DNA of 64,000 bases from Actinomycetales bacterium (lineage in GTDB: Bacteria > Actinomycetota > Actinomycetes > Actinomycetales > Dermatophilaceae): positions 62,001 through 126,000 of the forward strand of contig JADKAO010000002.1 of the NCBI GenBank assembly GCA_016715285.1, in the 5' to 3' direction. Numbering within the stretch: position 1 is the stretch's first letter; every line of letters starts with the position of its first letter. Made by a program: the position numbers and the translations under genes. Below, one piece after another: positions 26,877-35,204 of the stretch. The notes under the pieces are model-generated. The model ran no database searches. It was not told where the DNA came from and saw only the letters and a program-made list of their open reading frames with translations.

Positions 26877-27415
26877 GTCGCGTCCCCGGGGTCGGCAATG
26901 GTGAGCGTGGTGAGGCGCTCGACGAGCGCGACCGCCTCGGCGTGGTCGAGCCCGTGAATCCGCAAGGGACCCGCCGACGAGGCCGTGGTGACGCGCACGG
27001 AGGCAAGCCGCAGCATCCCCGCCACTGGACCCCGGGTGAGGTCGACCGTCTGGATCCGCGTGATCGGGGCGATCCGTCGTTCTTGAGTGAGCCACCCGGT
27101 TTGGGTATAGACCGCCTCGTCGGTCACCTCCCAGCGGTGCACCCGATAGCGCCAGATCGGCATCACGACGAGGTATGCCGTGTCGATCGCGATGGTGGCG
27201 ACAAGCAGCCAGACCTGGATCGGCCTCGGTGATGCGGGATCGCGCAGCCACCAGAAGGCCTGGGCTGCGAGCACCGGGAGCGCCCCCAGCAGCGCCTCGA
27301 TGCGCCAGAGCACGCGGGCGCGCGGGGAAACGCGATGGGCCGGTGGCCGCAGGAGGACGAGCGAGGAGAGACCGGTCACGTCCCCAAGCAAACCACCCCC
27401 CAACGTCCACGGCAC
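26873..27415 (-). CDS. PH-domain (YdbS-like) membrane protein
   Basis: About 180 residues. Two adjacent membrane helices (ALLGALPVLAAQAFWWL, WLLVATIAIDTAYLVV) are followed by one bPH2 domain (YRVHRWEVTDEAVYTQTGWLTQERRIAPITRIQTVDLTRG...). The start is uncertain: GTG 27415 and GTG 27379 are both possible, without a strong ribosome site. Coupled to the larger YdbT-like gene by a four-base overlap. Confidence 0.82.
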   Translation of the reverse strand: MPWTLGGGLLGDVTGLSSLVLLRPPAHRVSPRARVLWRIEALLGALPVLAAQAFWWLRDPASPRPIQVWLLVATIAIDTAYLVVMPIWRYRVHRWEVTDEAVYTQTGWLTQERRIAPITRIQTVDLTRGPVAGMLRLASVRVTTASSAGPLRIHGLDHAEAVALVERLTTLTIADPGDAT

Positions 27416-27432
27416 GTCGAGGAGGGGCGAGG

Positions 27433-27972
27433 ATGGGGGGTATGGCCGACCTTCGCGAAACGCTCCACATCGACGCACCGGCGGCACTCGTCTATGACCT
27501 CATTGCTGACTTGACGCGGATGGGCGAGTGGTCTCCCGAGTGCGAGCGGGTGAGTTGGCGAGGGGGCGCGACGGAGGCGGTAAAGGGAGCCCAGTTCGTG
27601 GGGTTCAACCGCCGAGGAACGTTGCGGTGGATCACTTTTGGCAAGATCACGGCGGCGGAGCGTGGTCGTCACTTGGCGTTTGACGTGTTTGTCGGGCCGA
27701 TGGCGATCTCGCACTGGGACTACTTCGTCGTGCCAGATTCCGTCCCCGACCCGCTGCCGGAGGGCGGCGTGGTCACAGCGGGATGCACCGTGGCTGAGGA
27801 ATGGACCGACCGGCGTTCAGCCACGTCTCGCGCCTTCTCCGAACGCATCCTCGGTGACCGCAAGGGCCACAACAAGAAAGGCATGCGGCTCACCTTGGCT
27901 GCGCTCAAGCGGTCAGCCGAGGGCGAGTTCCACCGGTCAGCGCGGGGGAAGGCTGGGGGCTCCGCCAGCTGA
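27433..27972 (+). CDS. SRPBCC (polyketide cyclase/START-like) family protein
   Basis: 179 residues. ATG 27433 has GGAGG seven bases upstream; ATG 27442 is an alternative. The pattern ETLHIDAPAALVYDLIADLTRMGEWSPEC is the N-terminal strand-helix of the SRPBCC ligand-binding fold. It is followed by WITFGKITAAERGRHLAFDV and WDYFVVP, and it ends with a helix after a long loop. These proteins bind hydrophobic ligands; no substrate can be given. It is convergent with rsmI, overlapping it by 36 bp, and divergent from the PH-domain pair. Confidence 0.82.
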   Translation: MGGMADLRETLHIDAPAALVYDLIADLTRMGEWSPECERVSWRGGATEAVKGAQFVGFNRRGTLRWITFGKITAAERGRHLAFDVFVGPMAISHWDYFVVPDSVPDPLPEGGVVTAGCTVAEEWTDRRSATSRAFSERILGDRKGHNKKGMRLTLAALKRSAEGEFHRSARGKAGGSAS

Positions 27973-28839
27973 AGCAACTGAGTCGACCGAGGCGCCCTTG
28001 GATGCCCGGGGCAGGGCCACGACCGCGTCGTAAAGAGCCTTGCGCGCCAAGCCAGTTCGCTCAGCGACCTCCGCGCACACGTCCTTGAGTCGTTCTCCCG
28101 CATCAACCCGCGCCCGTATGCCGTGTGCCACCTGCCCGAGGTCGGCCGGCGCCGGGCGTGACCGGCCCGCGACGACGAGGGTGATCTCGCCTTTGACTCC
28201 AGGTGCTGCCCACTCGGCGAGCTCGGTGAGGGTACCGCGACGGACTTCCTCCCAGGTTTTGGTGAGCTCACGGCATACCGCTGCCTGTCGGTCTGAACCA
28301 AAGACTTCGGCGAGGGCCGTGAGTGACTCGGCGAGCCGGTGCGGAGCTTCGAAGAAGACCATCGTGCGCGGCTCGTCGGCGAGCGGCGCGAGCACCCGGG
28401 CCCGGTCGCCGGCCTTGCGCGGCAGGAACCCCTCGAAGCAAAACCGGTCCACCGGAAGGCCACTCACCGCGAGCGCCATGAGGACCGCGCTCGGGCCAGG
28501 CACACAGGTGACCGGGATATCGGCGGCGATAGCGGCCGTCACCAGGCGATAGCCGGGGTCGGAGACGGACGGCATACCGGCGTCGGTGACGACGAGGACG
28601 CGAGCTCCTTCGAGGAGCCGAGCGACGAGGTCGGGGGTGCGAGCGGCCTCGTTGTGCTCGTGATAGCTGACGACCTGGCCGGTGATGACGACCTCGAGGT
28701 CGTGGGTGAGGCGGCGCAGGCGACGAGTGTCTTCGGCGGCGACAACGTCGGCGGTTGCGAGTTCGTGGGCGAGGCGGGGTGCGGCGTCGCGGGGATCCCC
28801 GATGGGCGTGGCGGCGAGGACGAGCACACCCGAGGACAT
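27937..28839 (-). CDS. rsmI: 16S rRNA (cytidine1402-2'-O)-methyltransferase RsmI
   Basis: 300 residues from ATG 28839 (MSSGVLVLAATPIGDPRDA); ATG 28848 is also possible. The tetrapyrrole-methylase-like fold is clear: ATPIGD, VVAAEDTRRLRRL, SYHEHNEAARTPDLV, VTDAGMPSVSDPGYRLV, CVPGPSAVLMAL and FFEAPHRLAESL. It methylates the 2'-OH of C1402 in 16S rRNA. A 46-G run lies 70 bp upstream of the start. The usual divergent partner, the protein mannosyltransferase, is 3.3 kb away here. Confidence 0.95.
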   Translation of the reverse strand: MSSGVLVLAATPIGDPRDAAPRLAHELATADVVAAEDTRRLRRLTHDLEVVITGQVVSYHEHNEAARTPDLVARLLEGARVLVVTDAGMPSVSDPGYRLVTAAIAADIPVTCVPGPSAVLMALAVSGLPVDRFCFEGFLPRKAGDRARVLAPLADEPRTMVFFEAPHRLAESLTALAEVFGSDRQAAVCRELTKTWEEVRRGTLTELAEWAAPGVKGEITLVVAGRSRPAPADLGQVAHGIRARVDAGERLKDVCAEVAERTGLARKALYDAVVALPRASKGASVDSVASAGGAPSLPPR

Positions 28840-28875
28840 GGAAGCCATTGTCGCAGCGCTGATGTCACCGCCGGT

Positions 28876-28957
<82 letters not shown>

Positions 28958-29000
28958 AGCTGGCGTCGGTTCCGTCCAGCACGCCCGGGACGGGGTGCGG

Positions 29001-29414
29001 CTATGGCGTGAGGATGGCGCAGCTGACGGCTGCGCCGGAGCGGGCCAGCCGAGAGTCCGACGTGACCACCGCCTCCCGGTGGCGCTCTGCGGCGGCGAGA
29101 TAGATGGCATCTGAGTAGCGCACCGAACCTGCTGACAACGTCCAGGCGCGGGTCACATCGGCCCAAAGGGTGGGATCGATGTCGATGCCGAGAGCCCCGA
29201 GCGTCACCAGGGCAGCGTCAATGTCGTCTTCGGAAAAGCCCGTAGAAGGGCGCCGGGCGATGGCTCCAAGCGCCGACAGCACCTCGATCGCGAAGTGACC
29301 GGGGGCGTGCAATCGCTCCCCAACGGGCAGCTGAGCCAGGAAGGTGCGAGCGGCCTGCCCACGCTCCCCCGGGTCGGTGACGGCGTCAACAGCAACGGAT
29401 GCGTCGATGATCAC
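29001..29414 (-). CDS. VapC-type PIN-domain toxin, apparently without a normal antitoxin
   Basis: 137 residues from GTG 29414: VIIDASVAVDAVTD (first Asp), HFAIEVLSALGAI (Glu), and SVRYSDAIYLAAAERHREAVVTSDSRLAR (the acidic cluster). It is a typical VapC ribonuclease. The upstream coupled reading frame does not look like VapB. The gene ends about 45 bp from the long G run. Confidence 0.87.
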   Translation of the reverse strand: MIIDASVAVDAVTDPGERGQAARTFLAQLPVGERLHAPGHFAIEVLSALGAIARRPSTGFSEDDIDAALVTLGALGIDIDPTLWADVTRAWTLSAGSVRYSDAIYLAAAERHREAVVTSDSRLARSGAAVSCAILTP

Positions 29415-29539
29415 GCTGGCGAGTTGGGGTCAGCAGGGTCAGCAGGGTCAGCGGGGTCAATCAGGCGCATGGCGTCGAAGCGGCGGACTCGATGGCGGCC
29501 GACCCGACAGCGGCGAGGCCGCCACCGGGAGGTGAGCAT
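29411..29539 (-). CDS. short ORF coupled to vapC, possible antitoxin remnant
   Basis: 42 codons from ATG 29539, the stop overlapping the vapC GTG (GTGA), the arrangement expected of an antitoxin. The product is Arg-rich (SRWRPRRCRVGRHRVRRFDA) and then has PAD repeats; no RHH or AbrB fold is visible. The same frame is open further upstream (FADRREVLHAHVV), so a frameshifted or truncated antitoxin is possible. Confidence 0.3.
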   Translation of the reverse strand: MLTSRWRPRRCRVGRHRVRRFDAMRLIDPADPADPADPNSPA

Positions 29540-29570
29540 GACCACGTGCGCGTGCAGGACCTCGCGACGG

Positions 29571-30206
29571 TCAGCGAAGGAAGTCAATGGTCGTCGTCAC
29601 GTCGGTGATTGAGGGTCGCTTGGGTGTGGACGAGAAGCCGAAACGACAGGGCGGATCGACGAGGGCGAGCGCGCCGAGATCGCGACCGTCGAAGGAGCCC
29701 TCCAGCGCGACGACTGCGTGACTATCGGTGGCCCCGTAACTCTCTCGACGGCCAGCCTGGGCAATCCCCCGCGTCCGCACCCCGCTCATGACCACCCGCG
29801 CAATCGGGTCGACGACCGCGCACCAGGCAGGACTCGTCGCGAGGCGTCGAGGCACCGCGCGCAGGAGCCAGCCCACCGGCATACGCGGCCCTGGAGTGAG
29901 GGTGAGGCGCAGCGAAGGCGACGTGACCACCCAGCGCCCAGCATCGTCGGTCGCCGCCGCAAACTCCTCGATCCGGGTCTCGTCAAAGGTGTACGTCGTC
30001 GCGACGAGGTCACGCACCTGCTCGGACGGCGCGAGCAGGACGCGCCACCCATCCGGGCGCTCGATCATCGCGTCGGCGAACTCACCGAACGGGCTCTGGC
30101 GCCACCAGCCGACCACGACGCGCACGCCACTGGTCGAGCCGACGCCCGCGATCTGACCCCGGAATCGCCACCGGTCCGGGTTCGTGGGGAGGGGCAGGGG
30201 CGACAT
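29571..30206 (-). CDS. conserved hypothetical protein
   Basis: 211 residues from ATG 30206 (MSPLPLPTNPDRWRFRGQIAGVGS). Mixed alpha/beta, soluble, no signal peptide. Features include WWRQSPFGEFADAMIERPDGWRVLLAPSEQV and ALEGSFDGRDLGALALVDPPCRFGFSSTPKRP. I recognise it as a protein found across Actinobacteria without a named family. Divergent from the CPBP protease gene, 46 bp apart. Confidence 0.6.
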   Translation of the reverse strand: MSPLPLPTNPDRWRFRGQIAGVGSTSGVRVVVGWWRQSPFGEFADAMIERPDGWRVLLAPSEQVRDLVATTYTFDETRIEEFAAATDDAGRWVVTSPSLRLTLTPGPRMPVGWLLRAVPRRLATSPAWCAVVDPIARVVMSGVRTRGIAQAGRRESYGATDSHAVVALEGSFDGRDLGALALVDPPCRFGFSSTPKRPSITDVTTTIDFLR

Positions 30207-30252
30207 CGGGCCAGTCTCCCCCAGCTCATGCCACCCCACCTACAGTGAGCAG

Positions 30253-31023
30253 GTGACCCCGCGCCGCACCCTGCATGCCGAGGTGCTAGTCGTCCTCGGG
30301 CTCTCGCTCGGTGCGTCGGCGATCTGGTCGATCCTGCGGATCATCGAGCGGCTCACCAGGGCCGTGCCAATCGGCCAGCAAACCTCGTCACTCAACAACA
30401 CGGTGACTCCCGACCGGCCGTGGCTCGACCTCGCCTACCAACTCGCCGGAATCGGGCTGGCCCTCGTGCCCGTCGCGCTGGTGGGGTACCTGCTCGCACA
30501 GGTGGGCGGACGGCATACCGGCACGATCCGCTCTGGCCTCGCGGGGCTGGGACTCGACTGGCGGCACCCGTGGCGCGACCTCGGTCAAGGCACCCTGTTG
30601 GCAGCAGCAATCGGGATCTCCGGGCTCGCTCTCTACTTGGCCGCCCGCGCGCTCGGAGTCAACACCCAGGTCGCGGCCGCCAACCTCGGCGAGGCGTGGT
30701 GGACGGTGCCCGTGCTCGTGTTGTCGGCTCTGCAAAACGGGGTCGTCGAAGAAGTCATCGTCGTCGGATACCTCTTGACCCGGCTCGAGCAGGCGCAGTG
30801 GCGAGTGCCCGCGGCGATCGCAGTGTCAGCGCTCGTGCGCGGCACCTATCACCTGTATCAGGGATTCGGCGGGTTTGTCGGCAATGTCGTGATGGGAGTG
30901 GTCTTTGCGCTCGTGTGGCGGCGCACTCGCCGGGTGGGTCCCCTCGTCGTCGCGCATACCCTCATCGACGTGGTGGCCTTCATCGGGTATGCCGTGCTGA
31001 AGGGCCGCGTCGGCTGGCTGTGA
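30253..31023 (+). CDS. CPBP family (CAAX/Abi-type) intramembrane protein
   Basis: 256 residues with about seven hydrophobic segments. The CPBP motif 1 pair of glutamates is in QNGVVEEVIVVGYLLTRL. Motif 2 is in LVRGTYHLYQGFGGFVGN, and the final His in VVAHTLIDVVAF. These residues bind the metal of Rce1-like intramembrane proteases, although the substrate is unknown. The start is GTG 30253. Confidence 0.88.
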   Translation: MTPRRTLHAEVLVVLGLSLGASAIWSILRIIERLTRAVPIGQQTSSLNNTVTPDRPWLDLAYQLAGIGLALVPVALVGYLLAQVGGRHTGTIRSGLAGLGLDWRHPWRDLGQGTLLAAAIGISGLALYLAARALGVNTQVAAANLGEAWWTVPVLVLSALQNGVVEEVIVVGYLLTRLEQAQWRVPAAIAVSALVRGTYHLYQGFGGFVGNVVMGVVFALVWRRTRRVGPLVVAHTLIDVVAFIGYAVLKGRVGWL

Positions 31024-31109
31024 AGGGGACGTCGCCCGCGGCCTCGCTGAGGTGGTTGCGCTCCGCTGACGTTGCGTCCTCAGTGGAGAGCAGCGAAGGT
31101 CAGTGGAGC

Positions 31110-32042
31110 TCAGCGCGGCGTTGGCGTCGGTGCGGCGGGCTCCGTCAGGTCGACGAGGCCTTGCTCGTAGGACCGCGGGTCCTCAAGAGGCTCAAGGTGA
31201 GTGTCGATGATGACGTGATCGAAGGCGGCCCGGAGCGCATCCTCGACGTCTTCGAGTACGTCGTGACCGCGCTGGACCGTCCACGATCCCGGCACCAGGA
31301 CGTGCATGGAGATGTGGTTTTCGTGACCCGCGACGCGGGCCCGCACTCCGTGGAACTGCACCTCGTCGGTCGTGTGCGCGGCGAGGATCTCCTGGATCGT
31401 CGCCTGGCACTCCGGAGACGGGGCGTGGTCCATCAGCCCATCCACGGACTCGCGGATCAGATGCCAGCCAGTCCAAATAATGTTGCAGCCCACCGCAAAA
31501 GCGACGATGGCGTCGAGTTGAAGCCACCCAGTGAGAGCCACGAGCAGCACGCCCACGACAACGCCGGCAGACGTCCACACGTCGGTCATCAGGTGTTTGC
31601 CGTCAGCGGTGAGGGTGATCGAGTTGTGCTTGCGCCCAGCCCGCATCAGCACGATCGAGACTGCGCCGTTGATCGCCGACGCGACCAGCGAGATCCCCAA
31701 GCCCAGACCGACCTGCTCCAGCGGCTCGGGAGCCAGGAAGCGCTGCACTGAGGTCACCAAGATGAACGTCGCGGCAACGAAAATCATGATGCCCTCGACC
31801 GCAGCTGAGAAATACTCCGCCTTGCTATGGCCGAACTGATGCTTCTCGTCGGCCGGCTTCGACGCCACATGGAGCGCGATCAGCGCGACAAATGCGGCGA
31901 CCAGGTTGACCACCGACTCAGCCGCGTCGGACAGCAGGCCGACAGACCCCGTGATCAGGTAGGCGCCGGATTTGAGCGCGATCGTCATCACGGCGGCAGC
32001 GATCGACAACCAAGCGAAACGAGTGAGGTTCTGGCGCGGCAT
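31110..32042 (-). CDS. cation diffusion facilitator (CDF) metal transporter
   Basis: 310 residues. Six membrane segments; metal site A residues appear in the two HxxxD-like motifs, SDAAESVVN (helix II) and GKHLMTDVWTSAGVV (helix V). The C-terminal cytoplasmic domain contains HGVRARVAGHENHISMHVLVPGSW, typical of FieF-like Zn/Fe exporters. Metal specificity is undetermined. Divergent from the PMT gene, 75 bp apart. Confidence 0.92.
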   Translation of the reverse strand: MPRQNLTRFAWLSIAAAVMTIALKSGAYLITGSVGLLSDAAESVVNLVAAFVALIALHVASKPADEKHQFGHSKAEYFSAAVEGIMIFVAATFILVTSVQRFLAPEPLEQVGLGLGISLVASAINGAVSIVLMRAGRKHNSITLTADGKHLMTDVWTSAGVVVGVLLVALTGWLQLDAIVAFAVGCNIIWTGWHLIRESVDGLMDHAPSPECQATIQEILAAHTTDEVQFHGVRARVAGHENHISMHVLVPGSWTVQRGHDVLEDVEDALRAAFDHVIIDTHLEPLEDPRSYEQGLVDLTEPAAPTPTPR

Positions 32043-32117
32043 ACTCGCGAGTTTGACACTCCGCTCACAGCCTCGCCAGCAAGGGAAGGCTGTCCAAACC
32101 CGCCTACGATGGCGCAC

Positions 32118-33734
32118 ATGAGCGACGACGTGCAGCTGCGCGAGCGGCTGCACGTCGAGGTGCACGAGCGACTGCACGAACGACTCCTCGGCGCACCGAT
32201 CGGCCAGCCGATCCTCGGCTGGGCTGGCCCGCTCGCGGCAGCCGCGGTCGGCGGCCTCCTGCGGTTCTGGGACCTCGGCAACCCGCACCAGCTGGTCTTC
32301 GACGAGACGTACTACGTCAAAGACGCGTGGTCGATGGTGCAACACGGCGTCGAGCTGCGGGTGACCGACAAGTACGGCACCGAGATCGACAAGGCGTTCA
32401 CCCACGGCACGCTCGACATTTTCAACACGGACGCCGGCAGCCTCGTCGTCCACGGTCCCGTGGGAAAATGGGTCCTCGGCACTGGGCAGGCGCTCTTCGG
32501 CGCCGACAGTTCCTTCGGATGGCGCTTCGCCGCGGCCGTTCTCGGCACCCTCTCGATCCTCATGATCGGCCGCATCGCACGCCGCCTCCTGCAATCGTCG
32601 GTCCTCGGCACGATCGCCGCGATCCTCCTGGCGATCGAAGGACACCACTTCGTCCACTCCCGCACCGGGCTGCTCGACCTGCCGCTCATGTTCTTCGCCC
32701 TCGCCGCGTTCGGTGCGCTCCTCATCGATCGCGACGACGCCCGCGCCCGCCTCGCCACCCGCATCGCCGCCGACCCGCAGGCCCGTTCCGTGCTCACCCG
32801 ACCACCCAACTGGGCCGGTCCTCGCCTGTGGTGGCGGCCGTGGCGTCTCGTCGCCGGCATCTGTCTCGGCCTGGCCGCGGGGACCAAGTGGTCAGGCCTC
32901 TACTTCCTCGTCGTCTTCGGCCTCATGACCGTCTTCTGGGACCTCGGCGCGCGCCGCGCGATCGGAGTGCGCCGGTATGCCGCGGCAGGGATCTGGCGGG
33001 ACGGCATACCCGCGTTCTTGGCGATGGTGCCCACCGCGGCCGTCGTCTATGTCGCGTCCTGGTGGGGCTGGTTTGTCAGCGACAACGGCTACAACCGGCA
33101 ATGGGCCACCGCACACCCCGCGGACGCCACCTGGTCCTGGGTCCCGGACGCGGCGCGGTCGTGGTGGAACTACCACGCGCAAATCCTCGACTTCCACCGC
33201 GGTCTCTCGACCCCGCACGTTTACCAATCCAGCCCGTGGTCATGGATTGTCATGGGGCGGCCGACCTCGATGTTCGCCGAGTACCCCAAGCTGGGGCAGG
33301 ACGGCTGCGATGTCGACATGTGCGCCAAGGTCATCACCCCGATCGGCACCCCGACGATCTGGTGGGTCGCGGCTGCGTCCCTGCTCATCCTCGGTTTCCG
33401 CTGGGCGCTGCGGCGTGACTGGCGGGCCGGCGCGATCCTCGCGGGGTATGCCGGTGGATACCTCCCATGGTTCTTCCTCGGAGACCGCACGATCTATCAG
33501 TTCTATGCCGTGTCGTTCGTCCCGTGGGTCGTGCTCGGCGTCACCTACGTTCTCGGCATGGTGCTCGGTCCGCCAGGCGTCTCCCCCCACCGACGACAAG
33601 TCGGTGTCACCGTCGTTGGCTGCTATCTCGTGGTGACCGCGCTGATCTTCGCGTGGTTCGTGCCGCTGTATACCGCCCGAGTCATTCCCTATCACCTGTG
33701 GTGGGTTCACATGTGGTTCCCCTCGTGGGTTTGA
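32118..33734 (+). CDS. dolichyl-phosphate-mannose-protein mannosyltransferase (PMT family)
   Basis: 538 residues with about ten membrane helices. The first periplasmic loop carries the catalytic acidic motif FDETYYVKDAW (Asp-Glu) after FWDLGNPHQL. Further motifs are HGPVGKW, FHRGLSTPHVYQSSPWSW and WFFLGDRTIYQFYAVSF, all typical of actinobacterial PMT. It transfers mannose from polyprenyl-phosphate to Ser/Thr of exported proteins, usually coupled to Sec. In mycobacteria it stands next to rsmI; here 3.2 kb separates them. Confidence 0.95.
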   Translation: MSDDVQLRERLHVEVHERLHERLLGAPIGQPILGWAGPLAAAAVGGLLRFWDLGNPHQLVFDETYYVKDAWSMVQHGVELRVTDKYGTEIDKAFTHGTLDIFNTDAGSLVVHGPVGKWVLGTGQALFGADSSFGWRFAAAVLGTLSILMIGRIARRLLQSSVLGTIAAILLAIEGHHFVHSRTGLLDLPLMFFALAAFGALLIDRDDARARLATRIAADPQARSVLTRPPNWAGPRLWWRPWRLVAGICLGLAAGTKWSGLYFLVVFGLMTVFWDLGARRAIGVRRYAAAGIWRDGIPAFLAMVPTAAVVYVASWWGWFVSDNGYNRQWATAHPADATWSWVPDAARSWWNYHAQILDFHRGLSTPHVYQSSPWSWIVMGRPTSMFAEYPKLGQDGCDVDMCAKVITPIGTPTIWWVAAASLLILGFRWALRRDWRAGAILAGYAGGYLPWFFLGDRTIYQFYAVSFVPWVVLGVTYVLGMVLGPPGVSPHRRQVGVTVVGCYLVVTALIFAWFVPLYTARVIPYHLWWVHMWFPSWV

Positions 33735-33803
33735 TCCACCACGAGTGCCCCACGGTGTGATCCCGGACGGAGGACCCACCTCATCGGGGATGTCGCTGCG
33801 ACA

Positions 33804-34880
33804 ATGGCGAGTATGACCAGGGGCCGAGGGGAACGCGCGCGCCCTCGGCAGCGCCACCGCCGCCCTGCCTTCGTGTTTGCCCTGCTCGCGTCCGGTCTCG
33901 TGTTCGGTCTCGTGTTCAGTCTCTCGGGGTGCACCACGGGACCGACCGTTGGCAGTCCGACGACCAGCGCGGCGCCGACCACGTCCGGGACCTCGACCGC
34001 TCTTGGCGGGCTCGACCTGAGCCTGCTCGCAGTGGGGTCCAGCGAGCATGCGCTCGATGTCGGAGGGCGCATCCGGATGTACCGCGCCTACCGGCCGGCC
34101 ACTCTCGTCACCCCCGTGTCGGTGGTCGTCATGCTCCACGGCGGGCTGGGCAGCGCTCGTCAGGCGGAGCAGGCGTACGGATGGAACGCACTCGCTGAGG
34201 AGCGGGGTTTCGTCGTCGTCTATCCCGACGCAGTGGGCGCCGCGTGGGCCGTCGGGGGGGACTGCTGCGGCGTCGCGGGCACCAACGGCATCGATGACGT
34301 CGGCTTCGTGGAGCGCGTCCTCACCGACCTCGCTTCTGTCGTGAGTTACGACAAATCGCGCGTGTATGCCGTGGGCTTCTCTTCCGGCGGCATGATGGCA
34401 TACCGGCTCGCGTGCGATACAACAACGTTCGCCGCCATCGGGGTGGTGGCGGGGACGGTGCTCGGGGACTGCACTAACCCCGCACCGATCTCGGTCATGC
34501 ACGTCCATGGCACCGCCGACACCACCGTGCCTCTGCTCGGGGTCGCGGGCGATGGGGTCGCTCAGATCACCGGCATACCGATCACCGACGTCGTGCAGGC
34601 CTGGCGCAATGTCGACCGGTGCGGCGGAACGGTGTCACGGTCTCGCGGAGCCGTCACGACAAACGCCACCCTCTGTGCAGCCGGGCGGGCAGTGACCCTC
34701 GTGACGATCGACGGAGGCGGGCATGCGTGGCCAGGGGTGACCAACAGCGGTCCGCTCGACGCCTCGCCATCACCCGGACCCACAACGCCGCGGCCCACGT
34801 CCTCTGCCTTGCCCTCGCTGGCCGTGGACTTCGACACGACCGCCGAGATCTGGCAGTTCATGTCGACGCACGTCCGCTGA
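33804..34880 (+). CDS. PHB-depolymerase/feruloyl-esterase-like lipoprotein (LpqC type)
   Basis: 358 residues. The signal peptide is FALLASGLVFGLVFSLSGC with a lipobox at LSGC, followed by a Thr/Ser-rich linker. The alpha/beta hydrolase core has the oxyanion region VMLHGGLGSARQAE, nucleophile elbow GFSSGGMMAY, acid Asp in HVHGTADTTVPL and His in GGGHAWPG, all matching the poly(3-hydroxybutyrate) depolymerase/LpqC family. Surface-anchored; the natural ester substrate is not known. The start could also be ATG 33813. Confidence 0.9.
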   Translation: MASMTRGRGERARPRQRHRRPAFVFALLASGLVFGLVFSLSGCTTGPTVGSPTTSAAPTTSGTSTALGGLDLSLLAVGSSEHALDVGGRIRMYRAYRPATLVTPVSVVVMLHGGLGSARQAEQAYGWNALAEERGFVVVYPDAVGAAWAVGGDCCGVAGTNGIDDVGFVERVLTDLASVVSYDKSRVYAVGFSSGGMMAYRLACDTTTFAAIGVVAGTVLGDCTNPAPISVMHVHGTADTTVPLLGVAGDGVAQITGIPITDVVQAWRNVDRCGGTVSRSRGAVTTNATLCAAGRAVTLVTIDGGGHAWPGVTNSGPLDASPSPGPTTPRPTSSALPSLAVDFDTTAEIWQFMSTHVR

Positions 34881-34896
34881 GGTGCGTCGTCGCGTG

Positions 34897-35024
34897 CTTG
34901 TCTGCCCTTCGCTCGGCTTGCCCTGCCCTGAGCTCAGCTCGTCTGCCCTTCGCTCGGCTTGTCTGCCCTTCGCTCGGCTTGCCTGCCCTGAGCGCAGCTT
35001 GTCTGCCGTTGCAAGGCCAGACAA
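34897..35024. repeat. six imperfect 20-bp tandem repeats ending in a hairpin
   Basis: Units of the form CTTGTCTGCCCTTCGCTCGG alternate with CTTGCCCTGCCCTGAGCTCAG-like variants at 34897-35016. The last unit pairs with a following CCAGACAAG to form a hairpin. It lies in the 310-bp gap between the esterase gene and the IS481 copy, which otherwise shows no gene. Confidence 0.7.
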
Positions 35025-35189
35025 GCGGACTTAGGGATGGCCAAGCGGCGGCCGCCACCGCGGGCCCCCAAGGTGATTGGACTGTCCGGAGTGCCACGGC
35101 GGGCCGTTGACCGGCCTTGACAGCCAAACGAGCAGAGGCCCCGGACAGCACAGTCCAGGGCCCCAGCACAGCGTTTCAGTTAAAGAATT

Positions 35190-35204
35190 TTGTGGAGCTG
35201 AGGG
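35190..35204 (+). repeat. left 15-bp direct repeat (target duplication) of the IS481 copy
   Basis: TTGTGGAGCTGAGGG, identical to 36394-36408, where it forms the 3' end of tRNA-Ala. The element in between starts TGT and ends ACA. Confidence 0.8.

Noticed and set aside
34897..35016. CRISPR-like repeats
   Set aside because: Contiguous 20-bp units without spacers.
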